Positions 50,841 to 59,583 of a DNA stretch of 64,000 nucleotides are shown piece after piece. The position numbers and the translations under genes are program-made. Within the stretch, counting starts at the first letter, position 1. Every line of letters starts with the position of its first letter. Where the stretch lies: positions 62,001 through 126,000 of the forward strand of contig JBCBYB010000005.1 of NCBI GenBank assembly GCA_039816045.1, written 5' to 3'. Origin of the DNA: Thermohalobaculum sp039816045 (GTDB lineage Bacteria; Pseudomonadota; Alphaproteobacteria; Rhodobacterales; Rhodobacteraceae). The notes beneath the pieces are model-generated. The model saw nothing but the letters and a program-made list of their open reading frames with translations. It made no database searches and was not told the DNA's origin.

Positions 50841-51401
50841 TCACCCGACCTCTCTCATTGCGTTTTGCATGCCGTTGAGCTTCGACCGGAGTGACGTGTC
50901 GATCATCCGGGAGCCCACCTTCACGATCAGACCGCCCAAGATAGAGGGGTCGACCGCGACATTCAGTTTCACCTGCCGCGAGAGCGATGCGTGCAAAGTG
51001 TCTTTGATGTTCTGTATCTGCGCATCCGAGAGGGCGCGCGCGGCTGTCACATCCGCCGTGACTTCGCCGCGGTGGTCGGCAAGCAGGTCGCCGAAGAGCG
51101 TCAAAACCTCGGGCAGCACAAAAAGGCGCCGTTTCGAGGCCATGAGGCCAATGAGATTGCGCGTGGTGTCAGACAGCCCAAGCGCCGATCCGATGGAGGC
51201 GAGCGCCGCCCCCTGTTCCGTGCGGTCGTAAAGCGGGCTGCGGATCACCTGACCAAGATCGTCGCTTTCGGCCAGCACATCCCGCAGTGCGTTCACGTCC
51301 TGCTCGACCGTTTCCAGCGTGTCCGCCTCGACCGCAAGCTCGAAAAGCGCCATGGCATACCGCCCGGCAACGCTGGCTGTGAGACTTGTGGATTGAGACA
51401 C
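50841..51401 (-). CDS. atpH: ATP synthase F1 subunit delta
   Basis: The 186-residue stator subunit linking F1 to the peripheral stalk. The family start VAGRYAMALFELAVEADTLETVEQDVNAL and end LKLNVAVDPSILGGLIVKVGSRMIDTSLRSKLN are clear. The start is GTG at 51401 with AGAGGG upstream. It is the first gene of the F1 operon; the F0 genes are not in the window, which is usual for alphaproteobacteria where F1 and F0 operons are separate. Confidence 0.95.
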   Translation of the reverse strand: MSQSTSLTASVAGRYAMALFELAVEADTLETVEQDVNALRDVLAESDDLGQVIRSPLYDRTEQGAALASIGSALGLSDTTRNLIGLMASKRRLFVLPEVLTLFGDLLADHRGEVTADVTAARALSDAQIQNIKDTLHASLSRQVKLNVAVDPSILGGLIVKVGSRMIDTSLRSKLNGMQNAMREVG

Positions 51402-51643
51402 TGGCGGTTTCCCTCTTCAGCTGCTCACGCACACGCCGAGGCTTGCTAGAGGCAGGGTCGCCCCTCGCGGCGTGCGTTCGCTAGCACACCACTTCGGGCC
51501 TTGCAACTGCGCCGCAGCATCCGTCGCTCGATCTGGACAGAAAGGTCGCAAAACCGATCCGAGGACGCATCCAGCCTCCAAAAAGGGCAGATCGTCGCAT
51601 CAGCGCTTCCTCGGACTGAAAATAGGGCAGCGCGGGCCATAAT

Positions 51644-53071
51644 ATGGCGAACGCGCCACATTCGGCCTCGCCAAAGCCGCAACTGCCGGGATATAAAACC
51701 CCATGCGCTTCGACCGATCTACCGATGACTAGGCTAGGCAACATCGCGGCCCTCGCGGGGCTCGTCACTTGGCAGGCGAGGCTCCCGGATCTCACGTTTC
51801 ATAAAGTATCGGCATCGGTCGAACAGGTGCTTGGCTATCGGCCGGAGGACTATTACAGGAGCGGCTTCTGGGAGAGCACGCTTCACCCCGAGGATCGGGA
51901 TTCCGTTATCCAGTTTTGCGCCGAACGCACTGTCGCGGGTACCGACCACGTGTTTGACTACCGGACGATTGCGGCCGATGGCAGCGTGGTGACGGTACGC
52001 GATGTTGTGTCGGTTCGTCCCGGGCTGGACGGTGAGAAGCTCTTGTTCGGGGCTTTCATCGATATCTCATCGGAGAAGATGCGCGCGCCCAGGGAGCAGG
52101 CGGCCCGCCCCCTGTTCCGACAGGATCAGCCGATCCAGGAGCTGCCGACCCTCACAGATATCGAAGCACGGATCGGCGAAGACCCAGCGATATCGCGCCC
52201 GCCGCAGGCACGGCTTGCCGACATCGTCTCGGTTGCGATGACCGCACGGCGCGCAGCCGCCCGAGATGCAGGGGTCGCCGAGGGCTCTGTCCCCCTCCGC
52301 ATCCACCCCAGCTTGGGCGGCACGGTACACGTCGATCCGGATCATCTTCGCTGTGCGATCCATCTCTTGATCCATACGGCCATGCTCACCCCTGAGGCGG
52401 ACCGTTCGGTGGAGATCGACCAGACCGAGGATGGGAGCGATATTCGCGTGCGCCTTGTCGCACCGCACCAGTCGGGGTACGCGCACGCACTCTTGCCGTC
52501 CAATCCTGCCCAGATCCGCGAACAAGCCCTTTCTGTCGCACGGATCGCCTGGTTGGTGAGCCGGCTTGGCGGATCAACGAAACTCGCCGATGACGAGGGA
52601 AGGCTCTGGGCGCATGAACTGCGTATTCCGCTCCCCTCGCCTCCAGCCGAAGCCCAGACCGATAGGACGAACCGGCCTGCGCTGCTGCGGGTTCTCTATG
52701 CCGAGGACAACGTGACCAGCGCCCAAGTGATGTCGGCCTTGCTTGGTCTTCAACGTGTGCATTCTGAGATCGCGATCAACGGTGAGGATGCAGTGACGTT
52801 GTGGGAAGAGGGCGCGTTCGATCTCGTCCTGATGGATGTCAAGATGCCTGTGCTGGATGGCATCGGGGCGACCCGCCGCATCCGAGCGCGGGAGCGCGAG
52901 ACCGCACGGCCGCGGACGCCGATCATCGGGATCACCGCCCACCTCGACGAGGATGTGCGTCGCAGGTGTCTTGAGGCTGGGCTCGACGATCTCCTGGCGA
53001 AACCTCTGCGCCTCGAACAACTGCGCGCCCTGGTCGAGCGTTTCGGCCCCGGGCGCTGGCCCTACTTGTAA
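51644..53071 (+). CDS. PAS domain - degenerate kinase - receiver protein
   Basis: A 475-residue protein. About 35-145 is a PAS_3 type domain (VLGYRPEDYYRSGFWESTLHPEDRDSVI, VFDYRTIAADGSVVTVRDVV). About 185-335 resembles the HATPase region of a histidine kinase (VDPDHLRCAIHLLIHTAM) but has no H-box His before it and no recognisable N or G boxes. About 350-470 is an intact receiver domain with AEDN, Asp398 in DLVLMDVKMPVLDG, and Lys in LLAKPLRL. So it probably cannot autophosphorylate but can be phosphorylated. No ribosome site precedes ATG 51644; ATG 51725 is an alternative. It is divergent from atpHAGDC. Confidence 0.82.
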   Translation: MANAPHSASPKPQLPGYKTPCASTDLPMTRLGNIAALAGLVTWQARLPDLTFHKVSASVEQVLGYRPEDYYRSGFWESTLHPEDRDSVIQFCAERTVAGTDHVFDYRTIAADGSVVTVRDVVSVRPGLDGEKLLFGAFIDISSEKMRAPREQAARPLFRQDQPIQELPTLTDIEARIGEDPAISRPPQARLADIVSVAMTARRAAARDAGVAEGSVPLRIHPSLGGTVHVDPDHLRCAIHLLIHTAMLTPEADRSVEIDQTEDGSDIRVRLVAPHQSGYAHALLPSNPAQIREQALSVARIAWLVSRLGGSTKLADDEGRLWAHELRIPLPSPPAEAQTDRTNRPALLRVLYAEDNVTSAQVMSALLGLQRVHSEIAINGEDAVTLWEEGAFDLVLMDVKMPVLDGIGATRRIRARERETARPRTPIIGITAHLDEDVRRRCLEAGLDDLLAKPLRLEQLRALVERFGPGRWPYL

Positions 53072-53095
53072 CTTGGCGCGTAGGACCGCAAACGA

Positions 53096-53602
53096 TCAAG
53101 CGCGGTCGATCCGACACTGATAACAGCCATTCCTGGCAGAGCGGACGTGAACATACGCGATCTTCGCCTGGGTCAGCAGAGCTCGCGCATGGGTGGCCAG
53201 GTCGTCGCGGGCCACCACCGCACCGGACCCATAGACGATGCGATCGTTGCTGTCGTAGCCGCGCAGCATGTAGTCCGGGCTGGTGGCGAGCACCGGCGGC
53301 ATCCCGGTTCCAGCCCAGGGCGCACACGGCTCTCCACAAAGAAAGATGGGACCACATTCGGCATAGGGGTTGAGCCCGCGGAAGGGCCGATGTGCCAAAA
53401 TCAGCATCTCTGCGCCCTTGGGGACTTCACACAGGCAGTGTCGGCAAGGGTTGCCGGCGCCATCGGAAACCACGCGCTCCGGCACCCTCCCATTCGCGTC
53501 AGGCCCACCCAGCTGAAGCGCACGGACAGCATCGGTGGGGATCGGACAGACACGGATACCATGCGAGCAGGCAGTCTGTTCTCGGGCTTGCAGGGTGGTC
53601 AT
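53096..53602 (-). CDS. DUF1203 domain protein
   Basis: A 168-residue protein matching DUF1203: HGIRVCPIPTDAVRALQLGGPDANG, GNPCRHCLCEVPKGAEMLILAHRPF, then NPYAECGPIFLCGEPC and RGYDSNDRIVYGSGAVV. It has eight or more Cys, several paired as CRHC, so metal binding is possible. Function unknown. ATG 53602 with GGAG six bases upstream is preferred; the open frame upstream runs towards priA and is not supported. It is convergent with the PAS-receiver gene and 104 bases downstream of priA. Confidence 0.82.
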   Translation of the reverse strand: MTTLQAREQTACSHGIRVCPIPTDAVRALQLGGPDANGRVPERVVSDGAGNPCRHCLCEVPKGAEMLILAHRPFRGLNPYAECGPIFLCGEPCAPWAGTGMPPVLATSPDYMLRGYDSNDRIVYGSGAVVARDDLATHARALLTQAKIAYVHVRSARNGCYQCRIDRA

Positions 53603-53706
53603 GGCGTTCTCCAGCAGGGTCAGAAGAACGCCAGAGTCCCGGAGTTCGATGTCCGGGGCGACCCAGATCTTGCTCTCTGGTTCGGATACTCCCAACGCGT
53701 TTGGAT

Positions 53707-55923
53707 CTAGAGAAAGCTTTGTGGGTCGATGTCGATGCTCACGCGGACAGAGGCCGGGATCTTGACCCCGGCACGCCATGCTCTGAGGGCCGGCTGCAAT
53801 GCGATCCCCTTTGGTGCTTTGACGAGCAGGCGCACGCGCATCCGCCCTCGGATCCGGGCAATCGGCGCCGGAGCCGGTCCAAAGAGTTCGGCACCCGCCC
53901 TGTCGAGCACGGCCCGCCCCCGTCCCAATACGTTGGCCACTTCCCAGACCCGCGCCTCGTCGAGCCCGCTCACCACCACACCGGCCATCCGGCCGTATGG
54001 AGGAGCCCCGGCCGCATGACGGGCCTCCGCCTCCGCCACCCAAAACGCCTCCGCCTCGCCAGAGACAAGCGCGCGCATGACCGGATGATCCGGGTTGGCA
54101 GTCTGAATCAATGCGTCTCCCCGCTTATCCGCCCTGCCAGCCCGCCCGGCGACCTGTGAGATGAGCTGAAAGGTCCGCTCAGCGGCCCGCAGATCCCCCC
54201 CTTGCAGTCCGAGATCCCCGTCGATCACCCCGACCAGCGTGAGACCCGGGAAGTTATGCCCCTTCGCAACAATCTGGGTGCCGATGATGATGTCTGCGCC
54301 TCCAGCGGCTATGGCCGCAAGGCGGGCTTTCATGTCGGCCGCGCTCGGCACGAGATCGGATGACAAGAGCTCGATCCGTGCTCCCGGAAACCGTGCCGCT
54401 GCCTCCTCGGCGACCCGCTCGATCCCTGGACCGCACTCCGCCAGCCGGTCCGACCGCCCGCAGGCTGGACAGGACGTGGGCAAGGGCTCGACATGTCCGC
54501 ACTGGTGGCACATCAAACGCGCGCGGAGCCTGTGTGTTACCAAGCACGCATCGCAATCCGGACAACCGAATCGGTGCCCACAGGCGCGGCAGAGCGTGAG
54601 GGGCGCATAGCCACGACGGTTGAGGAAAAGCAGCGCTTGCTCCCCCTTGGCCAATCGATCCTTCACGGCCGCGGCGAGCGTCTCCGAGATCCAGGCATCA
54701 TGGGCGAGCATCTCCGTACGGAGGTCGATCATCCGGATCTCAGGCATCACCGCCCTGCCGAAACGATCGGGCAGATCAAGCCGCTCATACTTGCCGGCAT
54801 CCGCGTTCGCCCAGGTCTCGAGCGAGGGTGTCGCCGAAGCGAGAACCGCCACCGCCCCGTGGATCTGAGCGCGCAAGACCCCCATGTCGCGCGCGTGGTA
54901 GCTGACCACGTCTTCCTGCTTGTAGCTCTGCTCGTGCTCCTCATCGATGATGATGAGACCAAGGTCGCGGAAGGGGAGAAAGAGCGCCGAGCGGGCACCC
55001 ACCACCAAGGAGACCCGTCCAGCGGCGGCAGCCAGCCAGAGCCTGCGGCGCTCGGCCGCGGCAACGCCGTGGTGCCACGTCGCTGGCTCAGCCCCGAAGC
55101 GACGCTTCACGCGATCGAGGAAGGCCGGCGTCAGGGCAACTTCCGGCAAGAGCACCAGAGCTTGACGTCCCTGTCCAATGCAAGCCGCCACCGCTTCGAG
55201 ATAGACTTCGGTTTTTCCGGAGCCGGTGACGCCGCGGAGCAGAATGGCCCGGAACGCATGCTCGCCGATGGCCGTGCGCAGATGCGCCGCAGCCGCTTCT
55301 TGGTCTGCGCTCAGATGCCGCCCAGGGGCCTGGCCGAAGAGGGGTGGGTAGGGCCGCTCCTGCACGATCCGTTCAGCCACGATGGCACCGGCCTCCGCAA
55401 GTCCCTTCAAAACCGCTGGACTGGCCCCGGTCTCGTTTCGGAGCCGAGACGCATCCATCGCCTCGTCCACCCCGGCCAGCGTGTCCAGCACGGCCTGTCG
55501 GGCCGGTGTCATCCGCATCACATGGCCATCCCCCAGACGATAGGCCAAACGGCCCCGTGGCGACTTCTCGAGATCTGGCGCACGGGTTGCGAGCCGCGCC
55601 ATCATGCCCGGCGGCGTGAGCGTGTAGTCCGCCGCGCGGGAGAGAAACTGCATGTGCGGTTCGGTCAGGCCCGGGACATTGAGCCTCTTGCGCACTGGCT
55701 TCAAACGGTCCTCGGAGATGCCATCCGCTCCCTCGCCAACGACAACACCGAGCATCGGCCGCGACCCGAGCGCGATCTCAACCAGATCCCCAGCGGTCAC
55801 GTTCATGCCGACGGGCACGACATAATCCAGCGCCCCCTCGATGGGCGCGGGCACCCACACTGAGACCCGGCGCGCTCCGCCAGATCCGGCGCCATCCTCG
55901 CTTTCGGCAAAGAGGTCGTTCAT
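53707..55923 (-). CDS. priA: Primosomal protein N' (replication restart helicase PriA)
   Basis: A 738-residue 3'-5' helicase that reloads the replisome at stalled forks. The N-terminal DNA-binding part (VSVWVPAPIEGALDYVVP) is followed by helicase motifs: Walker A LLRGVTGSGKTEVYLEAV near 226, DEEH box LIIIDEEHEQSYKQED near 320, and VLASATPSLETW. Eight Cys form the zinc-binding insert (LCRACGHRFGCPDCDACL, MCHQCGHVEPLPTSCPACG, about 440-480). Motifs V and VI are IIIGTQIVAKGHNFPGLTLVG and QVAGRAGRADKRGDALIQT. ATG 55923 follows GGGGGT. Confidence 0.96.
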   Translation of the reverse strand: MNDLFAESEDGAGSGGARRVSVWVPAPIEGALDYVVPVGMNVTAGDLVEIALGSRPMLGVVVGEGADGISEDRLKPVRKRLNVPGLTEPHMQFLSRAADYTLTPPGMMARLATRAPDLEKSPRGRLAYRLGDGHVMRMTPARQAVLDTLAGVDEAMDASRLRNETGASPAVLKGLAEAGAIVAERIVQERPYPPLFGQAPGRHLSADQEAAAAHLRTAIGEHAFRAILLRGVTGSGKTEVYLEAVAACIGQGRQALVLLPEVALTPAFLDRVKRRFGAEPATWHHGVAAAERRRLWLAAAAGRVSLVVGARSALFLPFRDLGLIIIDEEHEQSYKQEDVVSYHARDMGVLRAQIHGAVAVLASATPSLETWANADAGKYERLDLPDRFGRAVMPEIRMIDLRTEMLAHDAWISETLAAAVKDRLAKGEQALLFLNRRGYAPLTLCRACGHRFGCPDCDACLVTHRLRARLMCHQCGHVEPLPTSCPACGRSDRLAECGPGIERVAEEAAARFPGARIELLSSDLVPSAADMKARLAAIAAGGADIIIGTQIVAKGHNFPGLTLVGVIDGDLGLQGGDLRAAERTFQLISQVAGRAGRADKRGDALIQTANPDHPVMRALVSGEAEAFWVAEAEARHAAGAPPYGRMAGVVVSGLDEARVWEVANVLGRGRAVLDRAGAELFGPAPAPIARIRGRMRVRLLVKAPKGIALQPALRAWRAGVKIPASVRVSIDIDPQSFL

Positions 55924-55942
55924 ACCCCCGACCCATCTGCGC

Positions 55943-56024
55943 CGGCCCTGGCCCCTGCGGTCGAGCGGAGCGGCGGGGTGGGTGGGTGGGCGCCGATCGG
56001 CTCGGCGCGCAGGGGCCAGGGCCG
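55943..56024. repeat. Perfect 17-bp inverted repeat in the priA/transaldolase gap
   Basis: CGGCCCTGGCCCCTGCG (55943-55959) and its exact reverse complement CGCAGGGGCCAGGGCCG (56008-56024) are separated by 48 bases. The structure fills the 20-101 base zone upstream of priA in the 213-base divergent gap. Such a long perfect stem is not explained by either gene. A smaller stem CCCCG-ATT-CGGGG lies nearby at 56038-56050. Confidence 0.85.
55975..55990 (+). other. G-quadruplex motif in the loop of the inverted repeat
   Basis: GGGGTGGGTGGGTGGG has four G-runs joined by single T residues, the canonical very stable parallel G-quadruplex pattern (G3T)n. It sits inside the 48-base loop of the 17-bp inverted repeat. 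The G-rich strand is the non-template strand for the rightward transaldolase gene, so an RNA quadruplex is possible if transcription starts upstream. Confidence 0.8.
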
Positions 56025-56136
56025 CCATGGTGCCGCCCCCCGATTCGGGGCTGGCCCGGCGCGAGCGCCTCGCCTATGGTGCCGGCGACCGGTCCCACCG
56101 CGGCCCCGCGCGCCGCCAAAGCCTGCGAGAGCGCCC

Positions 56137-56793
56137 ATGAAGTTCTTTGTCGACACCGCGGACATCGCCGAGATCCGTGAGCTTGCTGCCACCGGCTTGG
56201 TCGACGGGGTCACCACGAACCCCTCACTTATCCTGAAATCGGGCCGCAAAATCGACGAGGTCACCGCTGAGATCTGCGCGACCGTGCCGGGCCCCGTTTC
56301 AGCCGAGACTGTCGCAACCGATGCCGAGGGCATGATCGCAGAGGGCCGCCGCCTCGCCGAAATCGCCGAGAACATCGCCATCAAGGTGCCACTGACCTGG
56401 GCGGGTTTGCGCGCCTGCAAAACCCTTACTGACGAAGGCCGGATGGTGAATGTCACGCTCTGCTTCTCCGCCAATCAGGCGCTGTTGGCGGCCAAGGCCG
56501 GAGCCACCTTCATCTCACCTTTTATCGGCCGGCTCGACGACATCGCCCTCGACGGTATGCAACTGATCGCCGATATCCGCCAGATCTATGACAACTACCA
56601 TTTCGGGACCGAGATCCTAGCCGCTTCGATCCGCACCGTGAACCATGTGACGGAGGCTGCGCGCATCGGTGCCGATGTCGCGACCTTGCCGCCGGCGGTG
56701 TTGCGCAAGCTGGCCGATCATCCGCTGACCGACAAGGGCCTCGAGATCTTTCTTGCCGACTGGGCCAAGACCGGCCAGTCGATCCTCACATAG
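56137..56793 (+). CDS. tal: Transaldolase of the short TalC/fructose-6-phosphate aldolase family
   Basis: A 218-residue Schiff-base aldolase. The catalytic Lys83 is in IAIKVPLTWAG; Asp6 in KFFVDTADIAEI and DGVTTNPSLI near 23 are conserved. By the constant two-residue offset with E. coli FSA (Lys85, Tyr131), the activity-determining position is Phe129 in ISPFIGRLDD. Phe is the transaldolase residue, Tyr the FSA residue, so transaldolase activity (pentose phosphate pathway) is more likely than fructose-6-phosphate aldolase. ATG 56137 has no strong ribosome site. It is divergent from priA. Confidence 0.9.
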   Translation: MKFFVDTADIAEIRELAATGLVDGVTTNPSLILKSGRKIDEVTAEICATVPGPVSAETVATDAEGMIAEGRRLAEIAENIAIKVPLTWAGLRACKTLTDEGRMVNVTLCFSANQALLAAKAGATFISPFIGRLDDIALDGMQLIADIRQIYDNYHFGTEILAASIRTVNHVTEAARIGADVATLPPAVLRKLADHPLTDKGLEIFLADWAKTGQSILT

Positions 56794-56807
56794 CCGCGGA
56801 GGGCTGG

Positions 56808-57563
56808 ATGAGCGACTGGGCGGGCAGCAGCGGAGCGGGCACAGGCGGCTTCGAGCTCAACACGGACGAGCGGGATCTTATCCGCTCCCTGATCGTTGCC
56901 GACCCGCAATTGGTGCTGGCGGACGACCAGGTCATGCGCGCATTGATCGGCGAGACGGGGCACGACGAGCGCCAGGTGGTCGATCTCCGCGACCGCTTGG
57001 TGGCTCGGTTGGAACAGCGCTTGAAACGGCTCGTGCAAGCCAACCGGTCGGTGATTGCGGCAGCCTACGAGAACGTCGCGGGAACCCGTCAGCTCCATGC
57101 TGCGGTCCTTTCGCTGATGGCCGAGGACGACCTCGAAGGCTTGCTGCGCTGCCTCACCGTGAAGGTTCCGCGCATCTTAGGCGTGGAGGAGGCTCGGCTT
57201 TGCCTGGATGCGGATGTCGACCAGGCGCGTCCGGCCGAGGGGCTAGGAGAAGGGCTGGACGGCCGTGTCGTGGCGCTGCCTGATGGAACCGCCGAAGCCT
57301 ATCTGATGCTCGATGGCGGCCCCATCGGCGAAGGCGTGATCCTGCGAGAAGCGAGCACTGAGGCGGAACTGCTGTTTGGTCCTCTGTCGCCGGTGCGCTC
57401 GGAGGCCGTCTTGCGCATGAGCGTGGCAGGGTCCGACAGCCTCTTGGCCTTCGGCTCGGCGGATCCGGACCGGTTCGCCCCCGACCAGGGGACGGAACTC
57501 CTTGTCTTCTTCAAATCGGTGGTCGAGCGCTTGCTGGCCGGGCACATCGAGGATGACGGGTGA
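56808..57563 (+). CDS. DUF484 family (GAF-like) protein
   Basis: A 251-residue protein. The N-terminal helical part ADPQLVLADDQVMRALIGE, followed by VVDLRDRLVARLEQRLKRLVQANRSVIAAAYENV, and the C-terminal GAF-like part (LGPLSPVRSEAVLRMSV, SLLAFGSADPDRFAPDQGTELLVFF) match DUF484. This family lies directly before xerC in many proteobacteria. Its role is unknown. It starts 14 bases after the transaldolase stop and overlaps xerC by 11 bases. Confidence 0.88.
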   Translation: MSDWAGSSGAGTGGFELNTDERDLIRSLIVADPQLVLADDQVMRALIGETGHDERQVVDLRDRLVARLEQRLKRLVQANRSVIAAAYENVAGTRQLHAAVLSLMAEDDLEGLLRCLTVKVPRILGVEEARLCLDADVDQARPAEGLGEGLDGRVVALPDGTAEAYLMLDGGPIGEGVILREASTEAELLFGPLSPVRSEAVLRMSVAGSDSLLAFGSADPDRFAPDQGTELLVFFKSVVERLLAGHIEDDG

Positions 57564-58533
57564 AGCGCGCGCCCACCCACACGAACCGATGCCGCCGCCC
57601 GCGCTGATCGCCCCGGCTTTCGCCGAGCTTTTGGCGCTTTGGCAAACCCATTTGGCCGCCCGCGGTATCAGCCTTGCGACGCGCAAAGCCTATGCCGAAG
57701 ACCTCGGCGGTTTCCTCGGCTTCCTGGCAGGCCATCTCGACGGTCCCCTTGCCGCAAACCGTCTGGGAACGCTTGGCATTGGCGACTTCCGGTCCTGGAT
57801 GGCCGCCGAGCGTGGACGCGGACGCGGTGGCAGATCGCTCGCGCGCGGCGTGTCGGCCGTCCGCGGTTTCTTCGCCTGGCTGGAAGACCATGAGGGGATC
57901 TCCTGCCCGGCGGTGCATTTGGTCAAGACGCCGAAGTCCGACCGCAGCCTGCCGCGCCCGGTTGACGCGCCGGACGCCCACGACCTCCTGGATACGGTTG
58001 AGAGCGCGGCCAAAGAGGACTGGGTCGGGGCACGTGACCGAGCCGTGTTGACCCTGCTCTGGGGCGCCGGTCTCAGGATCTCCGAGGCACTGGCGCTCCG
58101 ATGGGGGGACGCCCCGCTCGGCGAAACCGTTCGGGTCATGGGGAAAGGCGGCAAACCACGCTCGGTTCCCGTCCTGCCGGTCATTGCCGCAGCGACCGAG
58201 CGCTATCGGCACCTCTGTCCACATCGTCCCGCGCCCGACGGCGCTCTGTTTCTTGGCGTTCGGGGTGGCCGCCTCCAGGGAGATGCCGTGCGCAAGGCGA
58301 TGCAGGGCGCCCGCGCAGCGCTTGGCCTGCCCGCAACCGCCACGCCCCACGCCTTGCGCCATGCCTTCGCCACACAGCTTCTCGCTGCCGGAGGCGATCT
58401 CCGCGCGATCCAGACCCTGCTCGGCCACGCGCGGCTGTCGACCACCGAGGTCTACACCGCCGTCGATCAAGCCCGAATGACAGAGGTCCACGCGGCCACT
58501 CATCCCAGAGCCCGGATGCGCAACAAACCCTGA
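57553..58533 (+). CDS. xerC: Tyrosine recombinase XerC
   Basis: A 326-residue site-specific recombinase that, with XerD, resolves chromosome dimers at dif. The N-terminal SAM-like core-binding domain covers about 15-105. The catalytic domain has the Arg in LWGAGLRISEALAL, Lys in VMGKGGKPRSVPV, HALRHAFATQL, LLGHARLSTTEVYT and the nucleophile Tyr301. Context (DUF484-xerC) marks it as the housekeeping enzyme, not a phage integrase. ATG 57553 overlaps DUF484; ATG 57589 is an alternative. Confidence 0.94.
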   Translation: MTGEARAHPHEPMPPPALIAPAFAELLALWQTHLAARGISLATRKAYAEDLGGFLGFLAGHLDGPLAANRLGTLGIGDFRSWMAAERGRGRGGRSLARGVSAVRGFFAWLEDHEGISCPAVHLVKTPKSDRSLPRPVDAPDAHDLLDTVESAAKEDWVGARDRAVLTLLWGAGLRISEALALRWGDAPLGETVRVMGKGGKPRSVPVLPVIAAATERYRHLCPHRPAPDGALFLGVRGGRLQGDAVRKAMQGARAALGLPATATPHALRHAFATQLLAAGGDLRAIQTLLGHARLSTTEVYTAVDQARMTEVHAATHPRARMRNKP

Positions 58534-58611
58534 GCACGGGCTGGACGCAGTGCAACATAATGCGCTCTACTCCGCGGGCGGCGCTTCTGCCGCGGCACCC
58601 CCGGAGACCGG

Positions 58612-59568
58612 ATGCGTCGGGCAGAGCCCCTTTCGGACAACATGCGTGGCGCGCTCTGGCTGCTGGCGTCGGTGGCGGGTGCAACCGTGATGACGGCAAC
58701 GATCCGTCTCCTGACCCCAGATCTTCACACCATGATGCTGGCCTTCCTGCGGTCGGCTTTCGCCGCGGTCCTAGTGGTGCCGTTGCTGTGGCGGCCCGAG
58801 CGCCGCGCCACAACCTTGCGTTTCTCGCTCTGGCGGCTGCACCTGTTCCGAGGGCTGCTCATCGGGATCGCCCTCAACACCGGCTTCTACGCGATCTGGC
58901 ACCTCCCGCTTGCAACTGCGACGATCCTCTTCTTTATGGCGCCAGTTTTCGCGACGGGCTTTGCCATGATGTTCCTGGGGGAGGCGGTTGGATTGCGCCG
59001 ATGGTCTGCAATCGCGGCGGGGTTCGCCGGGGCTCTCGTGATCCTGCGGCCGGGCGTTGCGGAGACCGATCCGGCAATGGTGATCGCTCTGGTTTCCTCG
59101 CTTGCCTTTGCCGCTTCGCTGATTATCGGGCGGCGCCTATCGGAGGTGGACGGAACCAACGCCGTTTTCGTCTCCTCCAGCATGCTTCCCGTGATCATGA
59201 CGCTGCCACCGGCGCTCTTTGTCTGGGACCTGCCGGCAAGCACGCTCGCCTGGGCGCTGATCGGCGTGCTGGTGCTCTCTTCGGGGCTCCGCACCTACGC
59301 CGATATCCGCGCCTATGCGGCCGGAGATGCCGGGTTCATCGCCCCGTTCTCCTATCTGCGCTTGCTGACGATCGGGGGGCTTGGATACTTCGCGTTCGGC
59401 GAGCAAATCGACGGATGGACCCTGGCAGGCGGAGCCATCATCGTCGGGGCCACGCTCTATATCAGCCTGCGTGAGGCCCGTCTGAACCGGAACCGGCCGC
59501 ACCACCCAGCACCCGACGGCGGCGATGTCGGCGCAAGACCCCATGACGGACCGCCCGGAACGAGCTAA
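58612..59568 (+). CDS. EamA/DMT superfamily transporter
   Basis: A 318-residue membrane protein with about ten hydrophobic segments in two EamA repeats: MRGALWLLASVAGATVMTATIRLL to ALVILRPG, and VIALVSSLAFAASLIIGRRLS to AIIVGATLYISLREARL. The tail of about 30 residues is Pro/His/Gly-rich and soluble. The substrate is unknown; relatives export amino acids or other metabolites. ATG 58612 follows GGAGACCGG. Confidence 0.88.
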   Translation: MRRAEPLSDNMRGALWLLASVAGATVMTATIRLLTPDLHTMMLAFLRSAFAAVLVVPLLWRPERRATTLRFSLWRLHLFRGLLIGIALNTGFYAIWHLPLATATILFFMAPVFATGFAMMFLGEAVGLRRWSAIAAGFAGALVILRPGVAETDPAMVIALVSSLAFAASLIIGRRLSEVDGTNAVFVSSSMLPVIMTLPPALFVWDLPASTLAWALIGVLVLSSGLRTYADIRAYAAGDAGFIAPFSYLRLLTIGGLGYFAFGEQIDGWTLAGGAIIVGATLYISLREARLNRNRPHHPAPDGGDVGARPHDGPPGTS

Positions 59569-59583
59569 GCTCACGCCTGTGAG

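Noticed and set aside
51427..51475. Imperfect inverted repeat (ACGCAC... / ...GTGCGT) in the atpH leader
   Set aside because: The arms match only with mismatches and bulges, and nothing marks it out from general GC-rich background.
53707..56028. Longer priA start beginning inside the inverted repeat region
   Set aside because: The extra N-terminal residues are Arg/Pro/Gly-rich and encoded by the inverted repeat. ATG 55923 gives the normal PriA start.
57553..58533. Tyrosine recombinase as a sign of a phage or integrative element
   Set aside because: It follows DUF484, the usual housekeeping xerC context. No tRNA, attachment repeats or phage genes are near.
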